A DNA stretch of 64,000 nt, taken from contig NZ_JANCNS010000001.1 in NCBI RefSeq assembly GCF_022570735.2, positions 248,001 to 312,000 on the forward strand, given 5' to 3'. This DNA is from Christiangramia oceanisediminis (GTDB lineage Bacteria > Bacteroidota > Bacteroidia > Flavobacteriales > Flavobacteriaceae). A program made the translations under genes and the position numbers. The notes under the pieces were generated by a model. It worked only from the letters and a program-made list of their open reading frames with translations, was not told the DNA's origin and did not search any database. Shown piece by piece: positions 35,966 through 44,443 of the stretch. The stretch's first letter is position 1, and each line of letters opens with the position of its first letter.

Positions 35966-36004
35966 AAAAAAGTCCTTTTAGGTTCTCACTTAAAAGGACT
36001 TTTT
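35966..36004 (-). terminator. Attenuator terminator before sulfite reductase
   Basis: AAAAGTCCTTTTA (35968-35980) pairs perfectly with TAAAAGGACTTTT (35991-36003); the A run at 35966-35971 gives the U tract on the minus strand. Its 5' arm segment CTTTTAAGTG (35996-35987) can instead pair over 10 bp with CACTTAGAAG of the leader (36036-36027), one G-U included. Confidence 0.85.
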
Positions 36005-36029
36005 ATAATTCAGTTTATAAAATGAGCTT

Positions 36030-36077
36030 CTAAGTGTGAGGCAAATGGCACATACACATATTTGAAGAAATGTTCAT
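36030..36077 (-). CDS. Met/Cys attenuation leader peptide before sulfite reductase
   Basis: A 15-codon leader ORF, ATG at 36077 and TAG at 36030-36032, with codons 7-10 reading MCMC. Its 3' end contains the antiterminator segment CACTTAGAAG. It sits 28 bp after the cysN stop and is followed by an intrinsic terminator, then a REP-like element and the sulfite reductase gene. Ribosome stalling on Met or Cys codons would favour antitermination. No good promoter is seen in the short gap, so it may be fed by read-through from cysH-cysD-cysN. A protector stem is less clear than in the metY leaders. Confidence 0.78.
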   Translation of the reverse strand: MNISSNMCMCHLPHT

Positions 36078-36104
36078 GATGAAATATTTCACTTACAATT
36101 TATT

Positions 36105-37349
36105 CTATTTAATGAATCCCACTCCTGCCGTAGTATTGGTTTGGGTATCTATCAGGATAAATCTTCCATTCGATCGATTCTCCTGATAACTATCGACAAA
36201 AATTGATTTGCTTAATTTAAGCTTTACACTTCCTATGTCATTTAATTTTAGAGCATTTGCATCATCTGCAGTTCCAAAATCTGTATCTATTTGACCTTCC
36301 ACCTTATCGACTTTGGCTAAAACTCCATTGGTGTTATGCTGTAAAACGTATTTTGTTCCCGGGACTAAAGTCCTATTATCCATCCAGCAAACTGTCGCAT
36401 TTAGGATTTTAGTTTCTTTAGGGACTTCATAGGATTTTACCAACATATCACCTCTACTCACATTAATATCATCGGCTAGTTTAATCGTAACAGAACTTCC
36501 GGCAGGAGCTTCTTCAAAGAAATCATTGAAGAAATGAATTTCTTTAATGGTTGATGTAGTTAGGGATGGTAGCACGGTAACTTGATCACCAACTTTTAAA
36601 CTACCTCCGCTAATCTTACCCGCGTAACCACGATAATCATGAAATTCATCTGTCTTAGGCCTGATAACCATTTGCACTGAAAATCGCGCCTGACTTTTTT
36701 CTTCAAAATCTTCCAATTTGAGATTTTCTAAATGTTCCAGAATTGTTTGCCCGTCATACCATGGCATCGCTGAGGATTTTTCAGCAATATTTTCACCCCA
36801 AAGTGCGCTCACAGGGATAAAAGTGAGCTTCTGTTCTTTAAAATCACTTTTAGCTCTTAACTCTTCAAAATCCTGAACTATATTATTGAACACCTCTTCA
36901 GAATAATTCACGAGATCCATCTTATTTACCGCAACGATCACTTCTTTAACCCTTAGAAGATTATTGATGAAAAAATGCCTGTAAGTCTGCTCGATAACTC
37001 CTTTTCTTGCATCAATCAAAATAATCGAGGTCTGGGAAGTTGAGGCACCGGTCACCATATTTCGAGTGTATTCAATATGGCCGGGAGTATCAGCGATTAT
37101 ATAACTTTTCTTCGGAGTTGAAAAGTAAATATGAGCCACATCGATGGTTATTCCCTGTTCTCTTTCGGCTACCAGACCATCTGTAGCCAGCGAAAAATCG
37201 AGGTAATCCAGACCATTCTTTTTACTCACTCTTTCGATGGCCTCAATTTTATCTGAAGTCAGTGATTTTGTATCGTAAAGCAACCTTCCTATAAGAGTGC
37301 TTTTACCATCGTCTACACTTCCTGCTGTTGCTATTTTTAAAACTTCCAT
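36105..37349 (-). CDS. cysN: Sulfate adenylyltransferase subunit 1 (GTPase)
   Basis: Regulatory GTPase subunit of ATP sulfurylase. EF-Tu-like motifs: ATAGSVDDGKSTLIGRLLYD (G1), DTPGH (G3) and NKMD (G4), followed by two beta-barrel domains. 414 residues from the ATG at 37349; an upstream in-frame start at 37487 would overlap cysD by 128 bp and add residues not found in the family. No APS kinase (CysC) domain is fused at the C-terminus. It follows cysD by 10 bp. Confidence 0.95.
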   Translation of the reverse strand: MEVLKIATAGSVDDGKSTLIGRLLYDTKSLTSDKIEAIERVSKKNGLDYLDFSLATDGLVAEREQGITIDVAHIYFSTPKKSYIIADTPGHIEYTRNMVTGASTSQTSIILIDARKGVIEQTYRHFFINNLLRVKEVIVAVNKMDLVNYSEEVFNNIVQDFEELRAKSDFKEQKLTFIPVSALWGENIAEKSSAMPWYDGQTILEHLENLKLEDFEEKSQARFSVQMVIRPKTDEFHDYRGYAGKISGGSLKVGDQVTVLPSLTTSTIKEIHFFNDFFEEAPAGSSVTIKLADDINVSRGDMLVKSYEVPKETKILNATVCWMDNRTLVPGTKYVLQHNTNGVLAKVDKVEGQIDTDFGTADDANALKLNDIGSVKLKLSKSIFVDSYQENRSNGRFILIDTQTNTTAGVGFIK

Positions 37350-37359
37350 TTTGCTTCTT

Positions 37360-38259
37360 TTAGAAATAACCTTGTTGTTTTCTTGTTTCCATCGCGGCTT
37401 CAGACCTTTTATCGTCGATCCTTGCTCCTCGTTCTGAAATTGCCGAATCTCTAATTTCCTGAATGATCTTTTGAACTGTATCAGCATTAGACGCTACGGC
37501 TGCGGTACAGGTTATATCACCAACCGTTCTGAATCTCACACGTTTTGTTTCGGTGGTTTCATGATCCTCTTTATACACATATTCTGAAGCTGTCCAGATC
37601 AACCCATCTCTTTCAAATATCTCGCGATCATGAGCGAAGTAGATCGATGGTATTTCAATTTTTTCGGAATCGATATAGTTCCAGACATCGAGTTCTGTCC
37701 AATTTGAAATAGGAAAAACACGAACGTTCTGGCCAATATCAATTCTTCCATTGAGCATGTCAAAAACCTCCGGGCGCTGATTCTTTTCATCCCATTCTCC
37801 AAAATCGTTTCTAATTGAAAATATCCGCTCTTTGGCTCTTGCCTTTTCCTCGTCTCTACGAGCTCCTCCAATACAGGCATCGAATTTGAATTCATCGATC
37901 GCATTCAAAAGGGTATTAGTTTGAAGAGAATTTCGGCTGGAATATTTTCCTTTCTCCTCAATTGAAATACCATTATCGATATCATCCTGAACTTTGCGAA
38001 CAATAAGATCCAGGCCAAGGTCTTTAACCAGGCGGTCTCTAAATTCAATGGTTTCAGGAAAATTATGCCCGGTATCTATATGCATAAGCGGAAAGGGAAT
38101 CCTGGCCGGATAAAAGGCCTTCTGGGCTAACCTCACAAGGGTTATAGAATCTTTTCCTCCTGAAAATAAGAGTACAGGATTTTCAAATTGAGCCACTACT
38201 TCCCGGAAGATGTAAATAGCTTCGCTTTCTAGTGTATTTTGATTTAAAATTGAACTCAT
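37360..38259 (-). CDS. cysD: Sulfate adenylyltransferase subunit 2
   Basis: Catalytic subunit that forms APS from ATP and sulfate. N-type ATP pyrophosphatase P-loop LLFSGGKDSITLVRLA (near 30-45), HIDTGHNFPE, and CIGGARRDEEKARAKERIFS; the C-terminal ERGARIDDKRSEAAMETRKQQGYF end (last block DKRSEAAMETRKQQGYF) is typical. 299 residues. It starts 10 bp after the cysH stop. Confidence 0.96.
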   Translation of the reverse strand: MSSILNQNTLESEAIYIFREVVAQFENPVLLFSGGKDSITLVRLAQKAFYPARIPFPLMHIDTGHNFPETIEFRDRLVKDLGLDLIVRKVQDDIDNGISIEEKGKYSSRNSLQTNTLLNAIDEFKFDACIGGARRDEEKARAKERIFSIRNDFGEWDEKNQRPEVFDMLNGRIDIGQNVRVFPISNWTELDVWNYIDSEKIEIPSIYFAHDREIFERDGLIWTASEYVYKEDHETTETKRVRFRTVGDITCTAAVASNADTVQKIIQEIRDSAISERGARIDDKRSEAAMETRKQQGYF

Positions 38260-38269
38260 TTATAAACTT

Positions 38270-38899
38270 TTAGGCGTGCAAACCGCATTCTCTATTATCT
38301 AATACTTTTGTAGGATCGAAATATTTGAATTCATTGGGCAAATCATTATCCTTTAAATAAACATCAAGCTCCTTATCTGAATAATGATAAAAAGGACTCA
38401 CTTTTAAAATTCCGTCTTTACTATAACTCAGGATATCAATACTATCCCTGAATGCAGTTTGACCTTTTCTTAAATTCGTGAACCATACATCAGGCAGATG
38501 TTCCCTCATAGCTCTTTGAAAAGGTTCCAGTTTAACCTGCCTGGTAAATTCGGCGTGGAAAGAACTGTCCACCGATGGAATTCCACCATTGATAGCATCT
38601 CTATAAGCCGCTGTTTCGACAGGCGTATAAAGGGAAATATTGAGTTTTAAAGCATCTATCAATGTCCTGGCATGTTTATAGGTTTGAGGTGTGTTGTAAC
38701 CCGTATCGCACCATATCACACTAATTCCAGCTTTCACCGAATTACAGGCATAAATTATAGCAGCTTCATAAGGCCGAAAATTGGTTGTAACCACAGGTGA
38801 TTTTGCTGCCCTAATAGCCCAGCTAATAATCTCTTCTGGCTTTGCGTGCTTGAATCTATTATTGAGCTCATGAAGCTCTTTATCATTTATCCTTTCCAT
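38270..38899 (-). CDS. cysH: Phosphoadenylyl-sulfate (PAPS) reductase-type CysH
   Basis: Reduces activated sulfate to sulfite with thioredoxin or glutaredoxin. The catalytic Cys is in the C-terminal RECGLHA; VIWCDTGYNTPQTY is the conserved nucleotide region. The two Cys pairs of [4Fe-4S] APS reductases are absent, so by motif this is the PAPS type. That would need an APS kinase, and none is in this window. The start at 38899 lies two bases after the DUF2061 stop; the in-frame start at 38932 would overlap that gene. About 209 residues. Confidence 0.9.
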   Translation of the reverse strand: MERINDKELHELNNRFKHAKPEEIISWAIRAAKSPVVTTNFRPYEAAIIYACNSVKAGISVIWCDTGYNTPQTYKHARTLIDALKLNISLYTPVETAAYRDAINGGIPSVDSSFHAEFTRQVKLEPFQRAMREHLPDVWFTNLRKGQTAFRDSIDILSYSKDGILKVSPFYHYSDKELDVYLKDNDLPNEFKYFDPTKVLDNRECGLHA

Positions 38900-38901
38900 A
38901 A

Positions 38902-39159
38902 TTATTCTTTTCCGTAAGGAATAAAATTCCAAATTCTTTCATGTCCGAAATACAATATCATTTTTGTTACCAGTTCAACCGATCCAATGGCCAGTGCAGT
39001 TTCTATCTGCCCCGTAAGCACCCAGGATATAATAATTGTATCTAAGGTCCCTACAATTCTCCAACTAATAGTTTTCAAAATACTGCGCATCGGTTTTTCA
39101 GTCGACTTATCCTTCTTATATGTCCTTTTCGCTTTAGTATGATTCAGTAACATCAACAT
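38902..39159 (-). CDS. DUF2061 small membrane protein
   Basis: An 85-residue protein with the DUF2061 pattern SILKTISWRIVGTLDTIIISWVLTG followed by a second hydrophobic segment (IGSVELVTKMILYFGHERIW, split by the ELVTK element). The family is often found in or fused to sulfate-assimilation genes; a role in moving or sensing a sulfur compound has been guessed but is unproven. It is the first gene of the cysH-cysD-cysN operon and follows a promoter with an overlapping palindrome. Confidence 0.85.
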   Translation of the reverse strand: MLMLLNHTKAKRTYKKDKSTEKPMRSILKTISWRIVGTLDTIIISWVLTGQIETALAIGSVELVTKMILYFGHERIWNFIPYGKE

Positions 39160-39194
39160 AATCTCTTCTATAAAACTATAATCCTATCGGCTTA

Positions 39195-39215
39195 CTAGGT
39201 TTTAAACAAAACTAG
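39195..39215 (-). promoter_or_regulatory. Promoter with overlapping palindrome before the cys operon
   Basis: TAGTTTTG on the minus strand (39214-39207) matches TAnnTTTG. It lies inside a 21-bp imperfect palindrome with CTAG at both ends (39195-39215; CTAGGTTTT against CAAAACTAG). The Rrf2 regulator gene ends 60 bp upstream, so this is a candidate operator for it. Confidence 0.5.
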
Positions 39216-39274
39216 ACTTCCCTCAATTAAACACCAATTATTTTTTCTATAAAATTTTATTTTAACACTTCAAC

Positions 39275-39691
39275 CTATTGCATAAAAGCAATATCTTCCA
39301 GAGTGTTTTCGCCAAGTACATTCAGTGATGCGTCCCTTACCTGTATCATTAATCTATGGACTGAACAGGTTTTCTCGTCAGGACAATCCTCGCACTTTTC
39401 GTAATAATTAAGGCTTACACAGGGCACCATCGCGATTGGTCCTTCAAGAACCCTGATCACAGCGGTCATTTTGATCTCACCTGGTTCCTTAATGAGATAA
39501 TAACCTCCGCCTTTTCCTTTTTTGGACCCCAGAAATCCTGATTTTCTCAATTCCAGAAGTATACTTTCTAGGAACTTTTGAGAAATGTTCTCACTTTCAG
39601 AGATCTCTGAGGCCTGGACCGGTTTCCTGTCCTTTTTCCTGGCTATATAGGCCAGTGCCTTAATTCCGTACTTGGTCTTTTTGGAAAGCAT
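39275..39691 (-). CDS. Rrf2 family transcriptional regulator
   Basis: A 138-residue winged-helix regulator: MLSKKTKYGIKALAYIARKK and ISQKFLESILLELRKSGFLGSKKGKGGGYYL form the DNA-binding part (recognition helix KFLESILLELRKSG, wing GKGGGYYL). The Cys residues in VPCVSLNYYEKCEDCPDEKTC (Cys spread over about 20 residues) could bind an Fe-S cluster, as in IscR/NsrR. By position between metZ-like and the cys operon it may sense sulfur or O-acetylserine status, like CymR, but the Cys pattern argues for a cluster. This is inference. Confidence 0.88.
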   Translation of the reverse strand: MLSKKTKYGIKALAYIARKKDRKPVQASEISESENISQKFLESILLELRKSGFLGSKKGKGGGYYLIKEPGEIKMTAVIRVLEGPIAMVPCVSLNYYEKCEDCPDEKTCSVHRLMIQVRDASLNVLGENTLEDIAFMQ

Positions 39692-39726
39692 AGGACGAAT
39701 ATAAAAATATTTTCCCGTTGCTTTCC

Positions 39727-40944
39727 CTAATTGTTCAATGCGTTTTTTAAGTCGTTAATAATATCATCTATATGTTCCAGGCCTACTGAAATTCGTACCA
39801 GCCCGTCGCTGATCCCTGCCTCCAGACGTTCTTCTTCACTCAGTTTACTATGCGTGGTCGATGCTGGATGAGTCACGATGGTTCGCGTATCTCCAAGATT
39901 TGCAGACCTCGTGCATAATTGCAGGCTATCAATAAACTTTCGCCCGGCCTCTATCCCGCCTTTTACTTCAAATGCCACTACATTTCCGCCGAGTCTCATC
40001 TGTCTTTTCGCTATTTCATATTGAGGATGAGATTTCAGAAACGGATATTTCACCCATCCAATTTGCTCATCATCTTCCAGGAACTCGGCTACTTTAAGGG
40101 CATTCTCACAATGTTTTTCCAGCCTTACCGAAAGGGTTTCCAGGCTTTTGGAAAGCACCCAGGCGTTAAATGGTGACAATGCCGGACCCGTATTCCTACT
40201 GAACAAATAAATTTCTCGAATCAGGTCTTCTCTTCCTACAGTCACACCGCCAAGTACTCTGCCTTGCCCATCGATCAGTTTTGTTGCCGAATGTATCACC
40301 AGGTCGGCTCCAAACTTTATCGGATTCTGAATATAGGGCGTGGCAAAGCAGTTATCGATTATGAGGATGAGATCATGTTTTTTAGCGATCTCGCCCAATA
40401 ATTTCAGATCCAGAATATCTACTCCCGGATTTGTAGGAGATTCAGCAAACAGAATCTTGGTTTCAGGTTTGATAAAACTCTCGATGGTTTCCGGTTTATT
40501 CACATCAAAATAGGAATGTGAAATATTCCATTTTGGAAAATATCTGGTAAACAAGCCATGGGTCGAGCCAAAAACCGATCTTGCCGCCACGATATGATCA
40601 CCGCTATTCAAAAGGGCCGCAAGGGTTGAGAATACAGCCGCCATCCCGGTAGCGAAAGCATAACCTGCCTCTGCCCCTTCCATTTTCGCTATTTTCTCCA
40701 CGAATTCTGAAGTATTGGGATTGGTAAAACGGCTATAGATATTCCGTTCCTTTTCCTCGGCAAATCCAGCTCTCATATCTTCGGAATCTTCAAAAACATA
40801 GCTTGAGGTAAGATAAAGCGGCACCGAATGTTCCTGAAATTGTGTTCGCTCACTTTGCGTTCTTACCGCTATGGTTTCAAAATTCTCCTTAAAATGACCA
40901 TTACAGTCACTTTTCTCTATTCCGATGGCTTGTAGGTTTTCCAT
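39727..40944 (-). CDS. Cys/Met metabolism PLP enzyme, O-succinylhomoserine sulfhydrylase-like
   Basis: A 405-residue gamma-family PLP enzyme: YSRFTNPNTSEFVEKIAKMEGAE, FAESPTNPGVDILD, the PLP-lysine segment HSATKLIDGQGRVLGG, and the C-terminal NLGDTRTIVTHPASTTHSKLS. By similarity it resembles MetZ (sulfide plus acyl-homoserine to homocysteine), distinct from the MetY at 43066. Substrate (acetyl versus succinyl) cannot be read from sequence; MetX nearby makes O-acetylhomoserine most plausible. It follows hom by seven bases. Confidence 0.85.
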   Translation of the reverse strand: MENLQAIGIEKSDCNGHFKENFETIAVRTQSERTQFQEHSVPLYLTSSYVFEDSEDMRAGFAEEKERNIYSRFTNPNTSEFVEKIAKMEGAEAGYAFATGMAAVFSTLAALLNSGDHIVAARSVFGSTHGLFTRYFPKWNISHSYFDVNKPETIESFIKPETKILFAESPTNPGVDILDLKLLGEIAKKHDLILIIDNCFATPYIQNPIKFGADLVIHSATKLIDGQGRVLGGVTVGREDLIREIYLFSRNTGPALSPFNAWVLSKSLETLSVRLEKHCENALKVAEFLEDDEQIGWVKYPFLKSHPQYEIAKRQMRLGGNVVAFEVKGGIEAGRKFIDSLQLCTRSANLGDTRTIVTHPASTTHSKLSEEERLEAGISDGLVRISVGLEHIDDIINDLKNALNN

Positions 40945-40951
40945 TTCAGTT

Positions 40952-42025
40952 CTAGTTTAAACGTTCAGATATCTTTAAAATATCTCCAAATACTCCTCTT
41001 GCAGTCACCTCTGCTCCTGCTCCGGCTCCGCGGATCACCAATGGCTGATCTTTGTAGGATTCCGTATAGATCTCGAAAATGTTATCGGCTCCTTCGATCT
41101 GTCCTAAAACAGAACTTTTTGGTTCATTGATCAGTTTCGCCTCAAGGGTTCCGGCAACCACATCTAGCTCTCCAATATATCTTAGCACCTCATCCTTCAG
41201 TTTTTTCGCCCTGTACACCTCAAAATGTTCATCCAGTTCGGCGATCCTTGAATTGAAATCTTCAAGGCTGGTATTTCCATTTAGTTGCGTTGGAATGAGC
41301 GATTCGATTTTTACTTCTTCAAATTCCTTTTTCAGTTGTAATTCCCTGGCCAGGATGAGCAATTTTCTCCCCACATCCTTCCCACTGAGATCTATGCGAG
41401 CATCAGGTTCGGTATAACCAAGAATTCCAGCCTCTTCCAACACCTTCGAGAATTGCTTCTCTTCGCTGGAATAAGTATTGAAAATATAGCTGAGCGATCC
41501 TGAAAACACACCGCGAATCCGGGTGACCTTTTCACCCGATAAATGAAGGTTTTTCAGTGTTTCCACTATCGGAAGGCCTGCCCCGACATTGGTCTCATAA
41601 ATAAAGTTCTTCTTTTTCTTTTTCAGTTCTTTCCTCAGATTTCCGTAAAATTCAGAAGACAGCGTATTGGCAACTTTATTGGCTGCTATAATATGACTCC
41701 CGGCATTAATCAATGCAAAATATTTCTGCGGAAAATCATCACTGGCCGTTGTGTCTATGGAAACAAGGTTCTCAAACTGATGTTTTCTGAAATACTCTTC
41801 AATTTCATCAAAGGAATATTTCTGAGAAGTCTTTTTGAATCCGTTATCCCAGCCCGATTTGATCCCATTGGGGTTCAGAAGCGCATGTGAGGAATCGGCC
41901 ACCAGGATCACTTTTACAAAGATCCCCGAAGTCTCCTCGAGGTGTGCCTCTGATCTTTTTAGTTGTTCCAGTAGTTTACTGCCTACCTTACCCGGCCCAA
42001 ACAGAGCGAGATGAATCGTTTTCAT
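40952..42025 (-). CDS. Homoserine dehydrogenase
   Basis: Reduces aspartate semialdehyde to homoserine. The N-terminus HLALFGPGKVGSKLLEQL is the NAD(P)-binding motif; NKVANTLSSEFYGNL, ETNVGAGLPIVETL and GYTEPDARIDLSGKDVGRKLLIL are conserved catalytic blocks. At 357 residues it has no fused aspartokinase and little room for an ACT domain. Being inside the met operon, it probably supplies homoserine mainly for methionine. It overlaps the metX end by 38 bases. Confidence 0.92.
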   Translation of the reverse strand: MKTIHLALFGPGKVGSKLLEQLKRSEAHLEETSGIFVKVILVADSSHALLNPNGIKSGWDNGFKKTSQKYSFDEIEEYFRKHQFENLVSIDTTASDDFPQKYFALINAGSHIIAANKVANTLSSEFYGNLRKELKKKKKNFIYETNVGAGLPIVETLKNLHLSGEKVTRIRGVFSGSLSYIFNTYSSEEKQFSKVLEEAGILGYTEPDARIDLSGKDVGRKLLILARELQLKKEFEEVKIESLIPTQLNGNTSLEDFNSRIAELDEHFEVYRAKKLKDEVLRYIGELDVVAGTLEAKLINEPKSSVLGQIEGADNIFEIYTESYKDQPLVIRGAGAGAEVTARGVFGDILKISERLN

Positions 42026-43001
42026 ATTCTTTAATGGTTTTTTGAAAGATTGGTTTTAAGAAATTATTTAGCTGATCGGTTTCAATTAAAAAGGCATCGT
42101 GGCCGTGAATAGACCTGATCTCATGAATGCTGATATTCGGTTTTAAAAGCGACAGTTCCACGTAAGTATTCCAGTTCTCCTCGGCCAGAAAGAAAAGATC
42201 TGAATTCACGGTTACTATATGGATATCCCCTTCGATCCTGCTGGCCGCCTCCAGGTGATTCCCGGTACCATGACTAATATCGATAGTCGTAAGCAGGTGG
42301 TTCATCAATTTGTAGGACTGAAGGGTAAAGCGGTTTTTCAGTTTTTCACCATGATGTAACAACCAGTTCTCTACTTCAAAGGCCTGGTTTTCCTGGTTCC
42401 TTTTTCCTTCAAATTTCTGAGCCAGGGACTGCGGAGTGCGATAGAAAGTCATCGCATGCATACGGGCATCGTGAACTGGATTAGAGGAATTATTCAGAAT
42501 ATGATCCTGGATACGGCAATTGGCTACCAGCCAGTCGGTAGACCTATAATCTGAAGCGATCGGGATCACATGCTGCGCCAGGTCTGGTTTCTGAACCGCC
42601 AGTTCCCAGGCCAGTGCTCCGCCAATACTTCCGCCGATCACGGCAAAAAGCTTGGATATTTTCAACTTTTCTAAAGCCTGCAATTGGATCTCGGCGATAT
42701 CCTTCAGCCTGAATTCCTTATAATTTTCAAAGAACTGATCTTCGTGCCCTTTAAATCCGTTGCCAGGAATATTAAAAGCCAGCACACAGAATTTATTGAT
42801 ATCGATGCATTTATTTTTCCCGATAAGTTCTTTCCACCAGCCTGTGCTGCCGGTAACCAGGGAATTTCCAGTCAGTGCATGATTCACAAGAATGATGGGG
42901 GCTTCGGTTGGTTTTTTTCCGAAGAACTGGTAGCTAAGGTGAATATCCTGGACCGTTCCCGCGGAATTTGTATAATTTTCTATGAGTATCTCTTGTAGCA
43001 T
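41988..43001 (-). CDS. metX: Homoserine O-acetyltransferase
   Basis: Acetylates homoserine, first committed step to methionine. Alpha/beta-hydrolase fold of 337 residues with LVNHALTGNSLVTG near the N-terminus, nucleophile in VIGGSIGGALAWELA, SDYRSTDWLVANCRIQDHIL and the catalytic His in IHGHDAFLIETDQL. Family members are usually 350-380 residues, so this is slightly short. It is between metY and hom in one operon under tandem leader control. Confidence 0.92.
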   Translation of the reverse strand: MLQEILIENYTNSAGTVQDIHLSYQFFGKKPTEAPIILVNHALTGNSLVTGSTGWWKELIGKNKCIDINKFCVLAFNIPGNGFKGHEDQFFENYKEFRLKDIAEIQLQALEKLKISKLFAVIGGSIGGALAWELAVQKPDLAQHVIPIASDYRSTDWLVANCRIQDHILNNSSNPVHDARMHAMTFYRTPQSLAQKFEGKRNQENQAFEVENWLLHHGEKLKNRFTLQSYKLMNHLLTTIDISHGTGNHLEAASRIEGDIHIVTVNSDLFFLAEENWNTYVELSLLKPNISIHEIRSIHGHDAFLIETDQLNNFLKPIFQKTIKEYENDSSRSVWAG

Positions 43002-43014
43002 TGTTTTTCATTTA

Positions 43015-43047
43015 ATCCGGGAAAAGCCTTTTTTACCCTTCCCGGAT
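43015..43047 (-). other. Hairpin in the metY-metX gap
   Basis: ATCCGGGAA (43015-43023) pairs with TTCCCGGAT (43039-43047). There is no U tract and no leader ORF, so it is more likely an mRNA stability or processing structure than a terminator. Confidence 0.5.
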
Positions 43048-43065
43048 CTGTTAACTAAACCAACA

Positions 43066-44358
43066 TTAAACCAATGATCTCTTTTTGATTTGAGCGAAAG
43101 CTTCTTTCAAATCGGTTTTTAGATCATCCACATCTTCAAGGCCTACTGAAAGCCTTATGAGATCTGGAGTTACTCCGGTAGAAGCCTGTTCCTCTTCTGT
43201 TAATTGCTGATGCGTGGTACTCGCCGGATGGATAATGAGCGATTTCGTATCCCCGATATTTGCCAGTAATGAGAATACCTTCGCCTCATCTACCACGGTT
43301 TTCGCAGCTTCAAATCCACCTTTTACTCCAAAAGTAACCAGTCCGCTTTGACCTTCTGGTAAGTACTGTTTTGCCAGCCCATGGTATTTACTGGATTCCA
43401 GTCCCGGGTAGTTCACCCACTCCACTTCTTCCTGTTCCTGAAGCCATTTGGCCAGTTCCAGGGCATTCTTGCTATGTTCTTTAATTCTCACTTTCAGCGT
43501 TTCCAATCCCTGGATGATCTGGAAGGCGTTAAACGGACTCAAAGCCGCACCGTGATCGCGTAAACCTTCGATCCTTACCTTGGCGATAAAGGCTGCTTCC
43601 TCCAGCGCTTCGTGGTAAACGAGTCCGTGGTAACCTGGTGAAGGCTCGGTGAATTCCGGGAATTTCCCGTTTGCCCAGTCGAATTTCCCCGCATCAATGA
43701 TCACACCTCCAAGGGCGGTTCCGTTCCCATTGATATATTTGGTGAGTGAATGAAGCACGATATCGGCTCCATGTTCAATTGGATTTAGAAGGTAAGGGGT
43801 AGCCACCGTATTGTCTACGATAAATGGAACTTTAAAAGCCTTCGCTTCTTTGGAAATTCCTTTAAGATCTAATACATCCAGCTTAGGATTACCAACAGAT
43901 TCGGCGAAGAAAACTCTGGTGTTCTCTTTTGCTGCTTTGGTAAAATTTGTTGGATCTGTTGGGTCTACAAAGGTAGTAGTGATGCCTAATCTTGGGAGGG
44001 TATTCTTGAACAGGTTGTAAGTTCCGCCGTAGAGGCTATTGGAAGAAACGATATGGTCCCCTGCTTTTAGTAAAGTGAGAAGTGCCGTATTCGTGGCTGC
44101 CGTTCCCGATGCAGTTACTACAGCGGCGATACCGCCTTCCAGTGCGGCCAGACGTTGTTCCAGGATATCCAGGGTAGGATTATTGATACGGGTATAAATA
44201 AACCCTGGTTCTGCCAGTGAAAAAAGATCGGCTGCGTGATCTGAATTCTTAAAAACGTATGAAGTGGTCTGGTAAATTGGGACTGCCCTGGTTCCGCCAT
44301 TTTGTGAAACATCGTGTCCTGCGTGAAGTGCTTTTGTTGAAAAATTTTTAGTACTCAT
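43066..44358 (-). CDS. metY: O-acetylhomoserine sulfhydrylase
   Basis: Makes homocysteine directly from O-acetylhomoserine and sulfide. 430 residues, longer than the cystathionine synthase branch, with the MetY-specific insert around YHGLVYHEALEEAAFIAK. PLP-lysine in LHSLTKYINGNGTALGG; IYTRINNPTLDILEQRLAALEGG at the N-terminus; LANIGDTKSLIIHPASTTHQQL near the end. It joins the sulfide made by the cys genes to the homoserine branch. First gene of metY-metX-hom-metZ, preceded by two Met/Cys leaders with terminators. Confidence 0.94.
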   Translation of the reverse strand: MSTKNFSTKALHAGHDVSQNGGTRAVPIYQTTSYVFKNSDHAADLFSLAEPGFIYTRINNPTLDILEQRLAALEGGIAAVVTASGTAATNTALLTLLKAGDHIVSSNSLYGGTYNLFKNTLPRLGITTTFVDPTDPTNFTKAAKENTRVFFAESVGNPKLDVLDLKGISKEAKAFKVPFIVDNTVATPYLLNPIEHGADIVLHSLTKYINGNGTALGGVIIDAGKFDWANGKFPEFTEPSPGYHGLVYHEALEEAAFIAKVRIEGLRDHGAALSPFNAFQIIQGLETLKVRIKEHSKNALELAKWLQEQEEVEWVNYPGLESSKYHGLAKQYLPEGQSGLVTFGVKGGFEAAKTVVDEAKVFSLLANIGDTKSLIIHPASTTHQQLTEEEQASTGVTPDLIRLSVGLEDVDDLKTDLKEAFAQIKKRSLV

Positions 44359-44383
44359 GATTTCAATTTTTTAATGCTTTTTA

Positions 44384-44414
44384 AACCTCACAGGTTTTGA
44401 AAACCTGTGAGGTT
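44384..44414. repeat. Perfect 15-bp inverted repeat (CACAGG-TTTT family)
   Basis: Arm AACCTCACAGGTTTT and its exact complement around one G; second copy of the element at 26501-26533. It lies between attenuator 2 and the metY start. Confidence 0.85.
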
Positions 44415-44443
44415 CTCCCTTTAAATGTTGAATTGTTCCTAAT

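Noticed and set aside
37350-37487. Extended cysN start upstream of 37349
   Set aside because: It would overlap cysD by 128 bp and add residues unlike the family; the ATG at 37349 begins directly before the G1 motif.
43015-43047. A further attenuator between metY and metX
   Set aside because: The hairpin has no U tract, and no short Met/Cys ORF precedes it.
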